Shown one piece after another: positions 7,863-15,320 of a stretch of DNA of 64,000 bases. The notes below the pieces were generated by a model, which did no database searches, was not told where the DNA came from, and saw only the letters and a program-made list of their open reading frames with translations. The translations under genes were made by a program, and so were the position numbers. The stretch's first letter is position 1. Each line of letters starts with the position of its first letter. Source of the DNA: Candidatus Rokuibacteriota bacterium. Its GTDB lineage: Bacteria; Methylomirabilota; Methylomirabilia; Rokubacteriales; CSP1-6. The stretch lies in the NCBI GenBank assembly GCA_003220225.1, contig QHRU01000038.1:1-64000 (forward strand). The letters are read 5' to 3'.

Positions 7863-8801
7863 ATGAGCCTGCCGGGGCCGCGCAACCCGTTCCAGTCGCC
7901 GCGCTTCGGGCAGATCGCGACCTTCATGCTGCTGCCCGCGGCGGCCGACGCCACCGGCCTGGACGTCGCCCTGCTCGGGGTGCCGTACGACGGCGGCACC
8001 TCGTATCGCTCGGGCGCGCGCTTCGGTCCGCGCGCCGTGCGCGAGCAGTCGTCGCTGATCCGTCCGTGGAACCCGGTGCTCAAGGTCCATCCGTTCGAGC
8101 GGCTGCGCGTGGCGGACTGCGGCGACGTCGACGTGGTGCCGATCTCCATCGAGCGGACGTTCGAGGCCGTCGAGCGGCGGATCGACGCCGTCGTGCAGGC
8201 CGGCGCGACGCCGGTGTGCGTCGGCGGCGACCACTCGGTCTCGCTCCCGATCCTGCGATCGCTGGCCCGCCGCCACGGCCCGCTCGGCGTCGTGCACTTC
8301 GACGCGCATCCCGACACCTGGGACGAGTACTTCGGCAGCAAGTTCTTCCACGGCACGCCGTTCCGCCGCGCGATCGAGGAGGGCGCGGTGGACGGCCGCC
8401 GCATGATCCAGGTCGGGATCCGTGGACCGCTCTACGGGCCCGAGGACTTCGCGTTCCACGACGAGCGCGGCCTGGAGGTGCTCCGCATCGAGGCGGTCAA
8501 GGAGCATGGCACGGCGTGGGCGGCCGAGCGGCTGGCGCGGCTGCGCGGCGGTCCCGTCTACTGCTCGTTCGACATCGACGCCGTCGACCCGGCGTACGCG
8601 CCGGCCACCGGCACGCCGGAGGTCGGCGGGCTCACGTCGTTCGAGGCGCTCACGCTCGTGCGCGCGCTGGCCGGCCACTCGCTGGTGGGCGCCGACGTCG
8701 TCGAAGTCTCGCCGCCCTACGACGGGCCCGGCCAGATCACCTCGCTGCTGGCCGCCAACCTCATGTTCGAGCTCGTGAGCGTCCTCGCGCTCGGCCGATG
8801 A
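7863..8801 (+). CDS. Agmatinase-family ureohydrolase
   Basis: A 312-residue member of the arginase/agmatinase family, a di-manganese enzyme that hydrolyses guanidino compounds to urea. Metal-binding motifs are GGDHSVS near residue 121, DAHPD starting at residue 147 and SFDIDAVDP with D237. The tail ATGTPEVGGLTSFE is also characteristic. The ATG at 7863 lies 5 nt after the sufS stop and begins just before the conserved NPFQSPRF segment. Agmatine is the likely substrate, but guanidinobutyrate or another guanidine cannot be excluded. It shows no obvious link to the molybdenum genes. Confidence 0.85.
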   Translation: MSLPGPRNPFQSPRFGQIATFMLLPAAADATGLDVALLGVPYDGGTSYRSGARFGPRAVREQSSLIRPWNPVLKVHPFERLRVADCGDVDVVPISIERTFEAVERRIDAVVQAGATPVCVGGDHSVSLPILRSLARRHGPLGVVHFDAHPDTWDEYFGSKFFHGTPFRRAIEEGAVDGRRMIQVGIRGPLYGPEDFAFHDERGLEVLRIEAVKEHGTAWAAERLARLRGGPVYCSFDIDAVDPAYAPATGTPEVGGLTSFEALTLVRALAGHSLVGADVVEVSPPYDGPGQITSLLAANLMFELVSVLALGR

Positions 8802-8876
8802 GACATCCTGTGTCAAGCCCGAGGCGCGCCCCGGATGCGCCGTGGCGCGTCCGAGCGATGGCCGGGGGAGTCCGAG

Positions 8877-8930
8877 GGGGGCGTAGCCCCCTTCGCTTGA
8901 AGAGGCTGGGGGGCCATATCGGGGCCCCCC
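8877..8930 (+). repeat. Intergenic GC-hairpin repeat, copy A (diverged)
   Basis: Two hairpins are adjacent here: GGGGGC-GTA-GCCCCC at 8877-8891 and GGGGGGCC / GGCCCCCC at 8908-8930 with loop ATATCGG. The second shares its core with the elements at 23,111-23,182 and 36,737-37,027. It lies in the 139-nt gap between the ureohydrolase and the NfeD gene. Confidence 0.6.
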
Positions 8931-8940
8931 ACGACGATCG

Positions 8941-10248
8941 ATGAGCCGGCGCGCCCAGGGCGTTCTCGTTCTCGTCGCGCTCGTCCTGCTGGCGGCCGCG
9001 CCGGCATCGGCGGCGCCCGCGCCGGTCGCCACCGTGGTCATCGATGGGGTCATCAGCCCGGTCACGCTCCGCCTCATCGAGAGCGCGCTCACGCGCGCGA
9101 AGGCCGGGGGCGCGCAGGCGCTCGTCATCCAGCTCGACACCCCCGGCGGCCTCGAGCGCTCGATGCGCGCGATCTGCCAGCGCCTGCTCAACGCCGAGAT
9201 CCCGGTCGTCGTGTGGGTGGGGCCGACGGGTGCGCGCGCCGCCTCCGCCGGGGTCTTCATCACCATGGCCGCCCACGTCGCGGCCATGGCGCCGGCGACG
9301 AACATCGGCGCCGCCCATCCGGTGTCGGTCGGCGGCGGCATGGACAAGGAGAGCATGCGCAAGGTCGAGAACGACGCCGCGGCGTTCATCCGCACGATCG
9401 CCATCGAGCGCGGGCGCAACGCCGAGTGGGGAGAGAAGGCCGTGCGCCAGTCGGTGTCCGTCACCGAGCGCGAGGCGGTGCGGCTGAAGGTCGTGGACTT
9501 CATCGCCGACTCCATTCCCGATCTGCTCACGAAGCTCGACGGCCGCACCGTGAAGACGTCGCAGGGCCCCGTGACGCTGGCCACGCGCGAGGCCGTCGCC
9601 AAGCCGATCGAGATCGGCTTCCGCGACCGCGTGCTCGCCGTGATCACCGACCCGAACGTCGCGTACGTGCTGATGATGCTCGGCACGCTCGGGCTCATCT
9701 TCGAGCTGTCGACGCCCGGCGCGGTCCTGCCCGGCGTCATCGGCGGCATCTCGCTGATCCTGGCGTTCTTCGCCTTCCAGAGCCTGCCGATCAATTTCGC
9801 GGGCCTGCTGCTCATCCTGTTCGCCATCGTGCTCTTCATCGCCGAGGTCAAGGTGACGAGCCACGGCGTGCTCGCCGTCGGCGGTATCGTCTCGATGGCG
9901 CTCGGCTCGCTCATGCTGTACGACGCGCCGGAGGTCGGCTTCCGGGTCTCGTGGCGGGTCATCGTGCCCACCGTCGCTCTCACCGCCGCCTTCTTCCTGT
10001 TCGCGCTCACGCTCGGCGTGCGCGCGCTCCGGCGGCGGCCGCTGCTCGGCGTGAGCGGCCTCGTGGGGCAGACGGGCGTGGCGCGCGGCGCGCTCGAGCC
10101 CGAGGGGCAGGTGAGCGTGCACGGCGAGATCTGGCGCGCCGTCGCCGACCGGCCGCTCGCCGACGGGACGCCGGTCACGGTCGTGGACGTTCAGGGGCTC
10201 ACGCTGCGCGTGGTGGGCAGCGACGCTTCGGGAGGAGGGACGCGATGA
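8941..10248 (+). CDS. NfeD-family membrane-bound serine protease (ClpP class)
   Basis: A 435-residue protein with a signal peptide ending near [10 protein letters not shown] ClpP/SppA-like protease domain follows, with [19 protein letters not shown] and the likely nucleophile S102 in [12 protein letters not shown]. Four or more membrane segments occupy roughly residues 235-360. A C-terminal soluble NfeD beta-barrel domain follows ([26 protein letters not shown]). NfeD proteases pair with stomatin/slipin proteins, and the next gene is a slipin with an ATGA overlap. They are thought to act in membrane quality control. The substrate is unknown. Confidence 0.88.
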   Translation: MSRRAQGVLVLVALVLLAAAPASAAPAPVATVVIDGVISPVTLRLIESALTRAKAGGAQALVIQLDTPGGLERSMRAICQRLLNAEIPVVVWVGPTGARAASAGVFITMAAHVAAMAPATNIGAAHPVSVGGGMDKESMRKVENDAAAFIRTIAIERGRNAEWGEKAVRQSVSVTEREAVRLKVVDFIADSIPDLLTKLDGRTVKTSQGPVTLATREAVAKPIEIGFRDRVLAVITDPNVAYVLMMLGTLGLIFELSTPGAVLPGVIGGISLILAFFAFQSLPINFAGLLLILFAIVLFIAEVKVTSHGVLAVGGIVSMALGSLMLYDAPEVGFRVSWRVIVPTVALTAAFFLFALTLGVRALRRRPLLGVSGLVGQTGVARGALEPEGQVSVHGEIWRAVADRPLADGTPVTVVDVQGLTLRVVGSDASGGGTR

Positions 10249-11048
10249 TCTCGATGGACTCGGCGCTGGTCTTCGTGGTGGTGATCGCGGCCGTGATCTT
10301 CATCGGCTCCTACGCCAAGATCCTGCGCGAGTACGAGCGCGGCGTGATCTTCCGGCTCGGCCGCAACGCGCGCGCGCTGCTCAACCCGGGGGGCACCGGG
10401 AACGGCCCCGGCCTCGTGCTGCTGGCGCCGTTCATCGACCGGATGGTGAAGGTGAGCATGCAGACCGTCGCGCTCGACGTGCCGCCTCAGGACATCATCT
10501 CGCGCGACAACGTCTCGCTCAAGGTGAGCGCCGTGATCTACTTCCGCGTCATCGACCCCATCAAGGCGGTGATCGCGGTGCAGGACTATCTCTACGCGAC
10601 CTCGCAGATCGCGCAGACGACGCTGCGGAGCGTGCTTGGGCAGGTCGAGCTCGACGACCTGCTGTCCGCGCGCGACAAGATCAACCAGCAGCTGCAGCGC
10701 ATCATCGACGAGCACACCGAGCCCTGGGGCATCAAGGTGGCCAACGTCGAGGTCAAGCAGATCGACCTGCCCCAGGACATGCAGCGCGCGATGGCCAAGC
10801 AGGCCGAGGCCGAGCGCGAGCGGCGCGCCAAGGTCATCAACGCCGAGGGCGAGTTCCAGGCGGCGGCCAAGCTCGGCGAGGCCGCCGAGGTGCTCACGCG
10901 CTTCCCGGTGGCCGTGCAGCTGCGGTATCTGCAGACGATGCGCGAGATCGCCTCGGAGCGGAACACCACGACGTTCTTCCCGCTGCCGATGGACATGCTG
11001 GGACTCTTCCAGACGATGCGCGGCAAGGACGGCGGCGACACCAAGTGA
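10245..11048 (+). CDS. SPFH-domain slipin (stomatin family)
   Basis: A 267-residue protein. The ATG at 10,245 overlaps the nfeD-like stop by 4 nt and is preceded by GGAGGAGGG. There is one N-terminal membrane segment ([15 protein letters not shown]), then the SPFH core: [44 protein letters not shown] and [17 protein letters not shown] short coiled coil rich in Ala/Glu ([16 protein letters not shown]) follows. Slipins oligomerise on membranes and are substrates or scaffolds of the partner NfeD protease. Confidence 0.93.
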   Translation: MISMDSALVFVVVIAAVIFIGSYAKILREYERGVIFRLGRNARALLNPGGTGNGPGLVLLAPFIDRMVKVSMQTVALDVPPQDIISRDNVSLKVSAVIYFRVIDPIKAVIAVQDYLYATSQIAQTTLRSVLGQVELDDLLSARDKINQQLQRIIDEHTEPWGIKVANVEVKQIDLPQDMQRAMAKQAEAERERRAKVINAEGEFQAAAKLGEAAEVLTRFPVAVQLRYLQTMREIASERNTTTFFPLPMDMLGLFQTMRGKDGGDTK

Positions 11049-11057
11049 CGCGCGGGG

Positions 11058-11086
11058 TTGGAGCGCGCGCGGATCGCGTGTAAGAT
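11058..11086 (+). promoter_or_regulatory. Sigma70-type promoter of tRNA-Ala
   Basis: TTGGAG (11,058-11,063) and TAAGAT (11,081-11,086) are separated by 17 nt. The -10 box lies 17 nt before the tRNA 5' end. This is the best canonical promoter in the window. Confidence 0.65.
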
Positions 11087-11103
11087 ACGGAGGCTTTCGA
11101 CTC

Positions 11104-11179
11104 GGGGGGTTAGCTCAGTTGGGAGAGCGCGGCGTTCGCAACGCCGAGGTCGAGGGTTCGAATCCCTTACCCTCCACCA
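11104..11179 (+). tRNA. tRNA-Ala (anticodon CGC)
   Basis: The 76 nt include an encoded CCA. The acceptor stem GGGGGGT pairs with ACCCTCC and contains the G3-U70 wobble pair that identifies tRNA-Ala. The anticodon loop TTCGCAA gives CGC, reading GCG. The D arm (GCTC...GAGC) and T arm (GAGGG-TTCGAAT-CCCTT) are normal. The 3' end lies 1 nt from the stop codon of an integrase remnant on the other strand, so this tRNA was probably an integration site. Confidence 0.97.
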
Positions 11180-11180
11180 T

Positions 11181-11756
11181 CTATTCTCCACCGCGCTGAT
11201 CGGCACTTAGCGCACGACCAGCCGCAGGTGGGACGCAGTGGGACGCGGCGGGACGCTCGGCGTCGTCGGACTCGAGCGTTCCTCCGCCGTCACCCGCCGA
11301 GTTGACGCCCCACAGAACCGCGTCGAGGTGGTCGACGTCCCGTTCGTGACGCTCGCGTACGAGGTGCCCGTAGGTCCCCTCGGTCTCGCCGATCGAGGCG
11401 TGGCCCATCTGGTCTTTGACCCAGCGGATGTCGGCGCCGGCCTCGAGCAGCCAGGTGGCGTAGCTGTGCCGCATCGCATGCGGCTTGCGGTAGGGCAGGC
11501 CGGCCGCGCGCAGGAGCGGCTGCCACACGAGCTCGTGGAACGCGCCGTAGCGGGTCACCCCACCGACGGTGTTGGGGAAGACGAGCCGTCGTTGCTCCGG
11601 CGTCCACTCCTTGAGTGACGCCTCGAGCTCCATCGCCTCGCAGTGCGCTCTCAACGCGGCAAGGGCCGAGGCGGGGAGGGTCACCCAGCGATCGTCGCCG
11701 TCCTTGCAACGTTCGACCCGGCCACCGCTCTCCGACCAGGCCCGCTGCACGCCCAT
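11181..11756 (-). pseudogene. Truncated tyrosine recombinase (integrase) remnant
   Basis: The surviving 191 codons encode only the C-terminal catalytic part: a beta-hairpin lysine (ERCKDGDDRWVTLP), H93-x-x-R96 (HAMRHSYATWLLEAGAD), H119 (MGHASIGET) and nucleophile Y129 (EGTYGHL). The first catalytic arginine and the core-binding domain are missing. Upstream sequence switches directly into an unrelated acetyltransferase fragment on the opposite strand near 11,752. The stop codon abuts the 3' end of tRNA-Ala, the usual position for an integrase of a tRNA-targeting element. It is almost certainly inactive. I saw no duplicated tRNA end downstream. Confidence 0.85.
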
Positions 11757-12057
11757 CGGCCTGGCACTCTACTACTTCACGTACTCCACGTTCCTCGGCC
11801 GGCCGACGCTCTACCTCGAGGACCTTTTCGTCCTTCCCGCGGAGCGCGGCAACGGCGCCGGCCGGGCGCTCCTCCGGGCGCTCGCGAAGATCGCCGTGCG
11901 GAGCGGCTGCGGCCGGATGGAGTGGGCGGTGCTCGACTGGAACACGCCCTCGATCCGCTTCTGCCGGAAGCTCGGCGCGAAGCTCCGGCGCGAGTGGATC
12001 CTCACCCGTCTCGCCGGCGCGCCGCTCCGCCGCCTCGCGCGCGGCCGCGAGCGATGA
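11752..12057 (+). pseudogene. N-terminally truncated GNAT acetyltransferase
   Basis: About 101 codons match the C-terminal part of GNAT N-acetyltransferases of the diamine acetyltransferase type: PIGLALYYFTYSTF, LYLEDLFVLPAERGNGAGRALL (acetyl-CoA loop), then MEWAVLDWNTPSIRFCRKLGA. The N-terminal strand and helices are absent. Homology begins at 11,752, the point where the oppositely oriented integrase fragment ends, so a deletion or recombination junction joined the two remnants. The frame is open upstream only through antisense integrase sequence, so no genuine start is visible. Confidence 0.78.
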
Positions 12058-12106
12058 AGTCTCAAGGCGTCAGGTGCGCAGAGGGGACACGATCGAAGTT
12101 CTGCAA

Positions 12107-12140
12107 CACCCGAGCGCCGAGTCCTCTCGGCGCTCGGGTG
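12107..12140 (-). terminator. Perfect 15-bp hairpin after the exported protein gene
   Basis: CACCCGAGCGCCGAG and its exact complement CTCGGCGCTCGGGTG are separated by a 4-nt loop. It lies 12 nt past the stop codon of the minus-strand gene at 12,152. The downstream T-tract is weak (TTGCAG...), so termination or 3'-end stabilisation is inferred from the hairpin strength. Confidence 0.55.
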
Positions 12141-12151
12141 GGTGCGACCTG

Positions 12152-12787
12152 TTACGGGTTGTTGTACTCTTCGATCACCAACGAGCGCTTGCCGGCCACG
12201 GCTCGGGTCCCGGGGTCCGCCGGCGCATTCGGGTCTGGGCTCACGAGGCTGTCCACTTTAACTTCGACGTAGTGCACGCCGCTGCCAACGTTGTTCCGGT
12301 AGAAGTTGAAGTGATTCGCGTTCTTGGTTTTGAGGAATAGGTCCAGGGTGATCGCATCCGTGACCTCGACCGTGAGCGAAGAAAATTGCAGACTCACGGT
12401 CTGCTGGCGGTCGCAGTACACGACCTGCCCGGGCTCGGCCGGCACTCCGTCGACGTAGACGGTGGCATTCACGGCAGCCCTGGCTGTGGACGTCGTCCTG
12501 GTGCCACCCTTTGTGGCCGTGGTGCTCGTCGAGGTCCACAGCGCGCACTCCATCGAGAACCCGATCATCAGATCCCCTACGCTCGACGTCTTCATGTACC
12601 CGGAGAGCACGACGCCGCCGTTCGGGTTGAGGATCTCGGTGACGCCGGAGCCGAAGTACGCCTTCTGAGACGCCACGTTCTGAGCGTGGGCAGGCGTCAC
12701 GGCCCACAGCAACATACCGACAGCCGCCAGGAGCGAGAGTGTGCGTGACACGCCGAGTGCAGAGAGCGTCTTTTTTAGCTGCATCAT
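12152..12787 (-). CDS. Exported protein of unknown function
   Basis: A 211-residue protein with an ATG at 12,787, preceded by AGGAGG at 12,797-12,802 at good spacing. A signal peptide (LSLLAAVGMLLWAVTPAHA) is cleaved near residue 35. The mature part has two cysteines (SMECALW, VVYCDRQ), a Thr/Ser/Ala-rich linker (TSTSTTATKGGTRTTST) and beta-rich sequence with VDGVPAEPGQVVYCD and HYVEVKVDSLV. It ends in KRSLVIEEYNNP. I do not recognise a family. GC is lower than in flanking housekeeping genes, and the neighbours are gene remnants, so acquisition by transfer is plausible. A strong hairpin follows the gene. Confidence 0.75.
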   Translation of the reverse strand: MMQLKKTLSALGVSRTLSLLAAVGMLLWAVTPAHAQNVASQKAYFGSGVTEILNPNGGVVLSGYMKTSSVGDLMIGFSMECALWTSTSTTATKGGTRTTSTARAAVNATVYVDGVPAEPGQVVYCDRQQTVSLQFSSLTVEVTDAITLDLFLKTKNANHFNFYRNNVGSGVHYVEVKVDSLVSPDPNAPADPGTRAVAGKRSLVIEEYNNP

Positions 12788-13149
12788 GTCCCTGGGCCTC
12801 CTGTGAGGTTCTGTGCGCGCCAGAAGGAAGACCCCATCGTTCCGCCAGGGCTGCGGCCCCGCCTCGCGACGGGTGTGCCCTTTCGGGAGGGGTCGTCCCC
12901 CTTGGGGGAGGTGGGTGCAGAGGGGATGCCAGGCAGCGGTCGCGCCGGGTCGAGGCGCCGAAAATCGGGAAATCGTGGGGACCTCAGCGGTCGCGGGATA
13001 GTCGATGCGCGTGGTGAGCCGAACGGTCGAGCGCCATCGAGACACGACCTTCGACAAAGAGCGTCACGCTGCAATCGCGCCACTGGTCAGAAACGATGCG
13101 GAGGGCACACGCCGAGCCGACGAGGAGCCGTCTGGCGCGGTGGCGTCAG
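12788..13149. other. Intergenic stretch without a recognisable gene
   Basis: About 360 nt between the exported-protein start and the old-yellow-enzyme remnant. It holds the Shine-Dalgarno of the minus-strand gene (12,797-12,802) and G-rich blocks near 12,880-12,920. No convincing promoter, RNA or coding sequence was seen. Open frames here have no family resemblance. Confidence 0.5.
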
Positions 13150-13640
13150 TCGGCCGAGGGCGGGGTCCACGACGGCGGCAAGAGGCGGCGCTTGCCGTCG
13201 CTCGCGAGCCTCACCGTACTGCCGCGCGGCCGCCACGCAGTCCGCCTCCCCCCGTTCCAGGATCCCCTCGCCTGCTCGAACGTCGTGATACTGCCGCTCG
13301 TCACGACGGGCGTCGCGTGGCCCGCGTCGCGGAGCGCTCGGCGGATCGCCGCGGCCAGCGGCACGTTGCGGCCGAACGGCCCGCGCGCGTCGGAGAGGAC
13401 CGTCGGCATACACTCGTAGCCCGACTCGCCCGTGTACGGGTAGACCGCCTCACCGATCTTCGGCTGCTTCGCATCCTCGAAGCGGCCGCCCTTCGAGACC
13501 GAGAGATAGTCGACACCGCCTTCGGCGAACTTGATTCCGAACCACCCGGCGTCGTCGACACGGCTGCCGCCCTCAACGACCTCGTCGCCGAGGTATCGAA
13601 TGCCGACCGGGTAGTCGGGGCCAACGCGCGCGCGCAGCGG
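13150..13640 (-). pseudogene. Old-yellow-enzyme (NADH:flavin oxidoreductase) fragment, frameshifted
   Basis: Reading leftward from about 13,640, one frame gives VGPDYPVGIRYLGDEVVEG, then WFGIKFAEGGVDYLSVSKGG, GESGYECMPTVLSDARGPFG and PVVTSGSITTFEQA. This is the C-terminal part of an OYE-family TIM barrel. Near 13,270 one base is missing and the match continues in the next frame as EGILERGEADCVAAARQ. The N-terminal FMN-binding half is absent, and sequence beyond either end does not resemble the family. Truncation plus frameshift indicate a decayed gene. The original function in the OYE/enoate reductase group cannot be narrowed. Confidence 0.72.
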
Positions 13641-13825
13641 AGTTACCTCAGCGTGGGCGATAAGAGTCTCCTTTTCGATACCCTTGCCCCCGGGCCCTCG
13701 TACTCCGCCGGGGGTTGTGGCGCCGGGTGGCGCCAGGCCGTCGCGTGGTGCATGCTCCTGCCTAATGGTGCGCGACGGATCCCTGATCTTTCACCATTTC
13801 GACGCGCCCCGGCGGGGAGGCCGAC

Positions 13826-14347
13826 ATGAAGGTCGAGGAGAAGCTGGCGAAGCTGGGGCTGGAGCTGCCGAACCTCGAGGACCTCTACCGCACGAACGCC
13901 TCGGGCGCGCACTACGTCTCGCACTTCCCCGTGCAGAACCTGCTCTATCTGTCCGGCACCACGCCGCGGAAGAACGGGCAGGGATACCTGCCGGGCGTCG
14001 TCGGCAAGGACGTGACCCTCGAGCAGGGGCGCGAGGCGGCGCGTTACGCGGCGCTGACGACGCTCGCGGCCGTGAAGTACGCGCTGGGCGATCTCGACCG
14101 GGTGCAACAGATCGTCCACATGCTCGGATTCGTGAATTCGGCGCCCGGGTTCAATGACCAGCCGCGTGTGATCAACGGCGCCGCCGACTTGCTGGTCGAA
14201 CTGTTCGGCGACCGCGGCAAGCCGACGCGCGCGGCGATCGGCTGTCAGGGGCTGGGCGGGGGCGCCTCGGTCGAGATCATCGTGACCCTGCTGTTCTCCG
14301 GCAGCGACGTGCGGCCGCCGCTGGCGCGCGACCAGTTCGTGAAGTAG
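13826..14347 (+). CDS. RidA/YjgF-family protein
   Basis: A 173-residue protein with an ATG preceded by GGGGAGG. Family features are YLSGTTPRKNGQ, the helix with ARYAALTTLAAVKYALGDLDRVQQIVHMLGFVNS, and the C-terminal PTRAAIGCQGLGGGASVEIIVTLLF strand pair. RidA proteins deaminate reactive enamine/imine intermediates made by PLP enzymes. In canonical RidA a conserved arginine near the PTRA segment binds the substrate carboxylate, and it is present here. The chain is longer than classical RidA (about 130 residues) and belongs to a YjgF-like subgroup whose activity is less certain. Confidence 0.85.
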   Translation: MKVEEKLAKLGLELPNLEDLYRTNASGAHYVSHFPVQNLLYLSGTTPRKNGQGYLPGVVGKDVTLEQGREAARYAALTTLAAVKYALGDLDRVQQIVHMLGFVNSAPGFNDQPRVINGAADLLVELFGDRGKPTRAAIGCQGLGGGASVEIIVTLLFSGSDVRPPLARDQFVK

Positions 14348-14351
14348 CCGC

Positions 14352-14741
14352 GTGCGCCGCGCGCTCTTCGCGGTGGCGGCGATGCTGCTCCTCGCGGGTT
14401 GCCGCGCGGCGCCGCGCGGAGTCACGATCATCGCCAGCGTGCCGTGCCTGCCGCCGGGCGTCAGAGGCGACTTCTTCGGCTGGCCCGTGGTCGCCTTCCA
14501 GCCGATCGTGCTCCGTCAGGAGGCGGGCGACGACGTGGAGGCGCGCATCGTGCGGTATCAACACGGGCGCGATGCGGTAACCGTCGTGTGGGTGGGCTCG
14601 GATCTCGTGGCCGTCGATCCGAGTCCCGACACCTCGGAGCCAGACTGGGTGGACGACTCGCTCGTCATGGACGACGAGCTGACGCTGCGCGCGCGGCCCG
14701 AGGCGCCGTGTCAGTGGCGGCGCCACAAGTCGGCGACCTGA
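14352..14741 (+). CDS. Small lipoprotein of unknown function
   Basis: A 129-residue product from GTG 14,352, 5 nt after the RidA-family stop, suggesting one transcript. The N-terminus MRRALFAVAAMLLLAGC is a lipoprotein signal with lipobox LAGC, so it should be diacylated and probably sorted to the outer membrane. The mature domain is short, mixed and acidic (DTSEPDWVDDSLVMDDELTLR), with two further cysteines (VPCLPP, APCQWR) that could form a disulfide. No family was recognised. Confidence 0.65.
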   Translation: MRRALFAVAAMLLLAGCRAAPRGVTIIASVPCLPPGVRGDFFGWPVVAFQPIVLRQEAGDDVEARIVRYQHGRDAVTVVWVGSDLVAVDPSPDTSEPDWVDDSLVMDDELTLRARPEAPCQWRRHKSAT

Positions 14742-14777
14742 CGCGCGCCTTCCGTCAGCGAGTCGCCGTCGGGGCGC

Positions 14778-14891
14778 TCAGGACTTCTTCGCGGGGCGCG
14801 CGGGGCAGGACTTGTGATACCACGTGACGCCGAGCTTCACGTGGTTGCCGTTCTTGCGAATGCGTAGCTTGCACTTCGGACACGTGCCCAT
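14778..14891 (-). CDS. 37-residue zinc-finger microprotein
   Basis: The ATG at 14,891 has AAGGAG about 9 nt upstream on the minus strand. The product begins MGTCPKCKLRIRKN and ends with YHKSCPARPAKKS. It has one CxxC pair and one HxxC pair, enough to bind a single zinc ion. The rest is basic. It is convergent with the lipoprotein gene and divergent from the HIT gene. Function is unknown; nucleic-acid or protein binding would be typical of such fingers. Clear initiation signals and the intact metal site argue that it is real despite its size. Confidence 0.6.
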   Translation of the reverse strand: MGTCPKCKLRIRKNGNHVKLGVTWYHKSCPARPAKKS

Positions 14892-14960
14892 CCGGCGACT
14901 CCTTTTCGTCGAGGCGGTTCGATGAACGCCGTATTATAGCAGCAACGTTCGGGAGGGTCC

Positions 14961-15302
14961 GTGACCGACTGCGTCTTCTGTCGCATCGTCGCCCGCCAGA
15001 CCGCCGCCGACATCGAGTACGAGGACGAGCACGTGATGGCCTTCAAGGACATCTATCCGAAGGCGCCGGTGCACCTCCTGATCGTGCCCAAGCGCCACAT
15101 CGCCTCGATCGCGGAGCTGAAGGACGCCGATGCCGAGGTCATCGGCCGCTGCTTTCTCGCGGCGCGACGGCTCGGCGAGGCGAAGGGCTTCGGCGAGAAG
15201 GGCTATCGCATCAGCGTGAACACGGGGCCCGAAGGCGGCCAGGTCGTGTACCACGTCCACTTCCACTTCACGGCGGGACGCCAGCGGGGTCACGGCGCCT
15301 AA
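14961..15302 (+). CDS. HIT-family nucleotide hydrolase/transferase
   Basis: A 113-residue HIT protein with GTG start and GGGAGGG upstream. The N-terminal CVFCRIVARQ carries a CxxC pair typical of zinc-binding HINT proteins. The catalytic histidine triad is HVHFHFTAG at the C-terminus. PVHLLIVPKRHIASI is also characteristic. HINT proteins hydrolyse purine nucleoside phosphoramidates in the cytoplasm. Length and motif order are normal. Confidence 0.95.
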   Translation: MTDCVFCRIVARQTAADIEYEDEHVMAFKDIYPKAPVHLLIVPKRHIASIAELKDADAEVIGRCFLAARRLGEAKGFGEKGYRISVNTGPEGGQVVYHVHFHFTAGRQRGHGA

Positions 15303-15320
15303 CGGCACCGACCCGGCTCG

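Noticed and set aside
11757-13825. attR copy of the tRNA-Ala 3' end
   Set aside because: I looked for CCCTTACCCTCCACC-like sequence across the remnant region and saw none, so element borders cannot be fixed.
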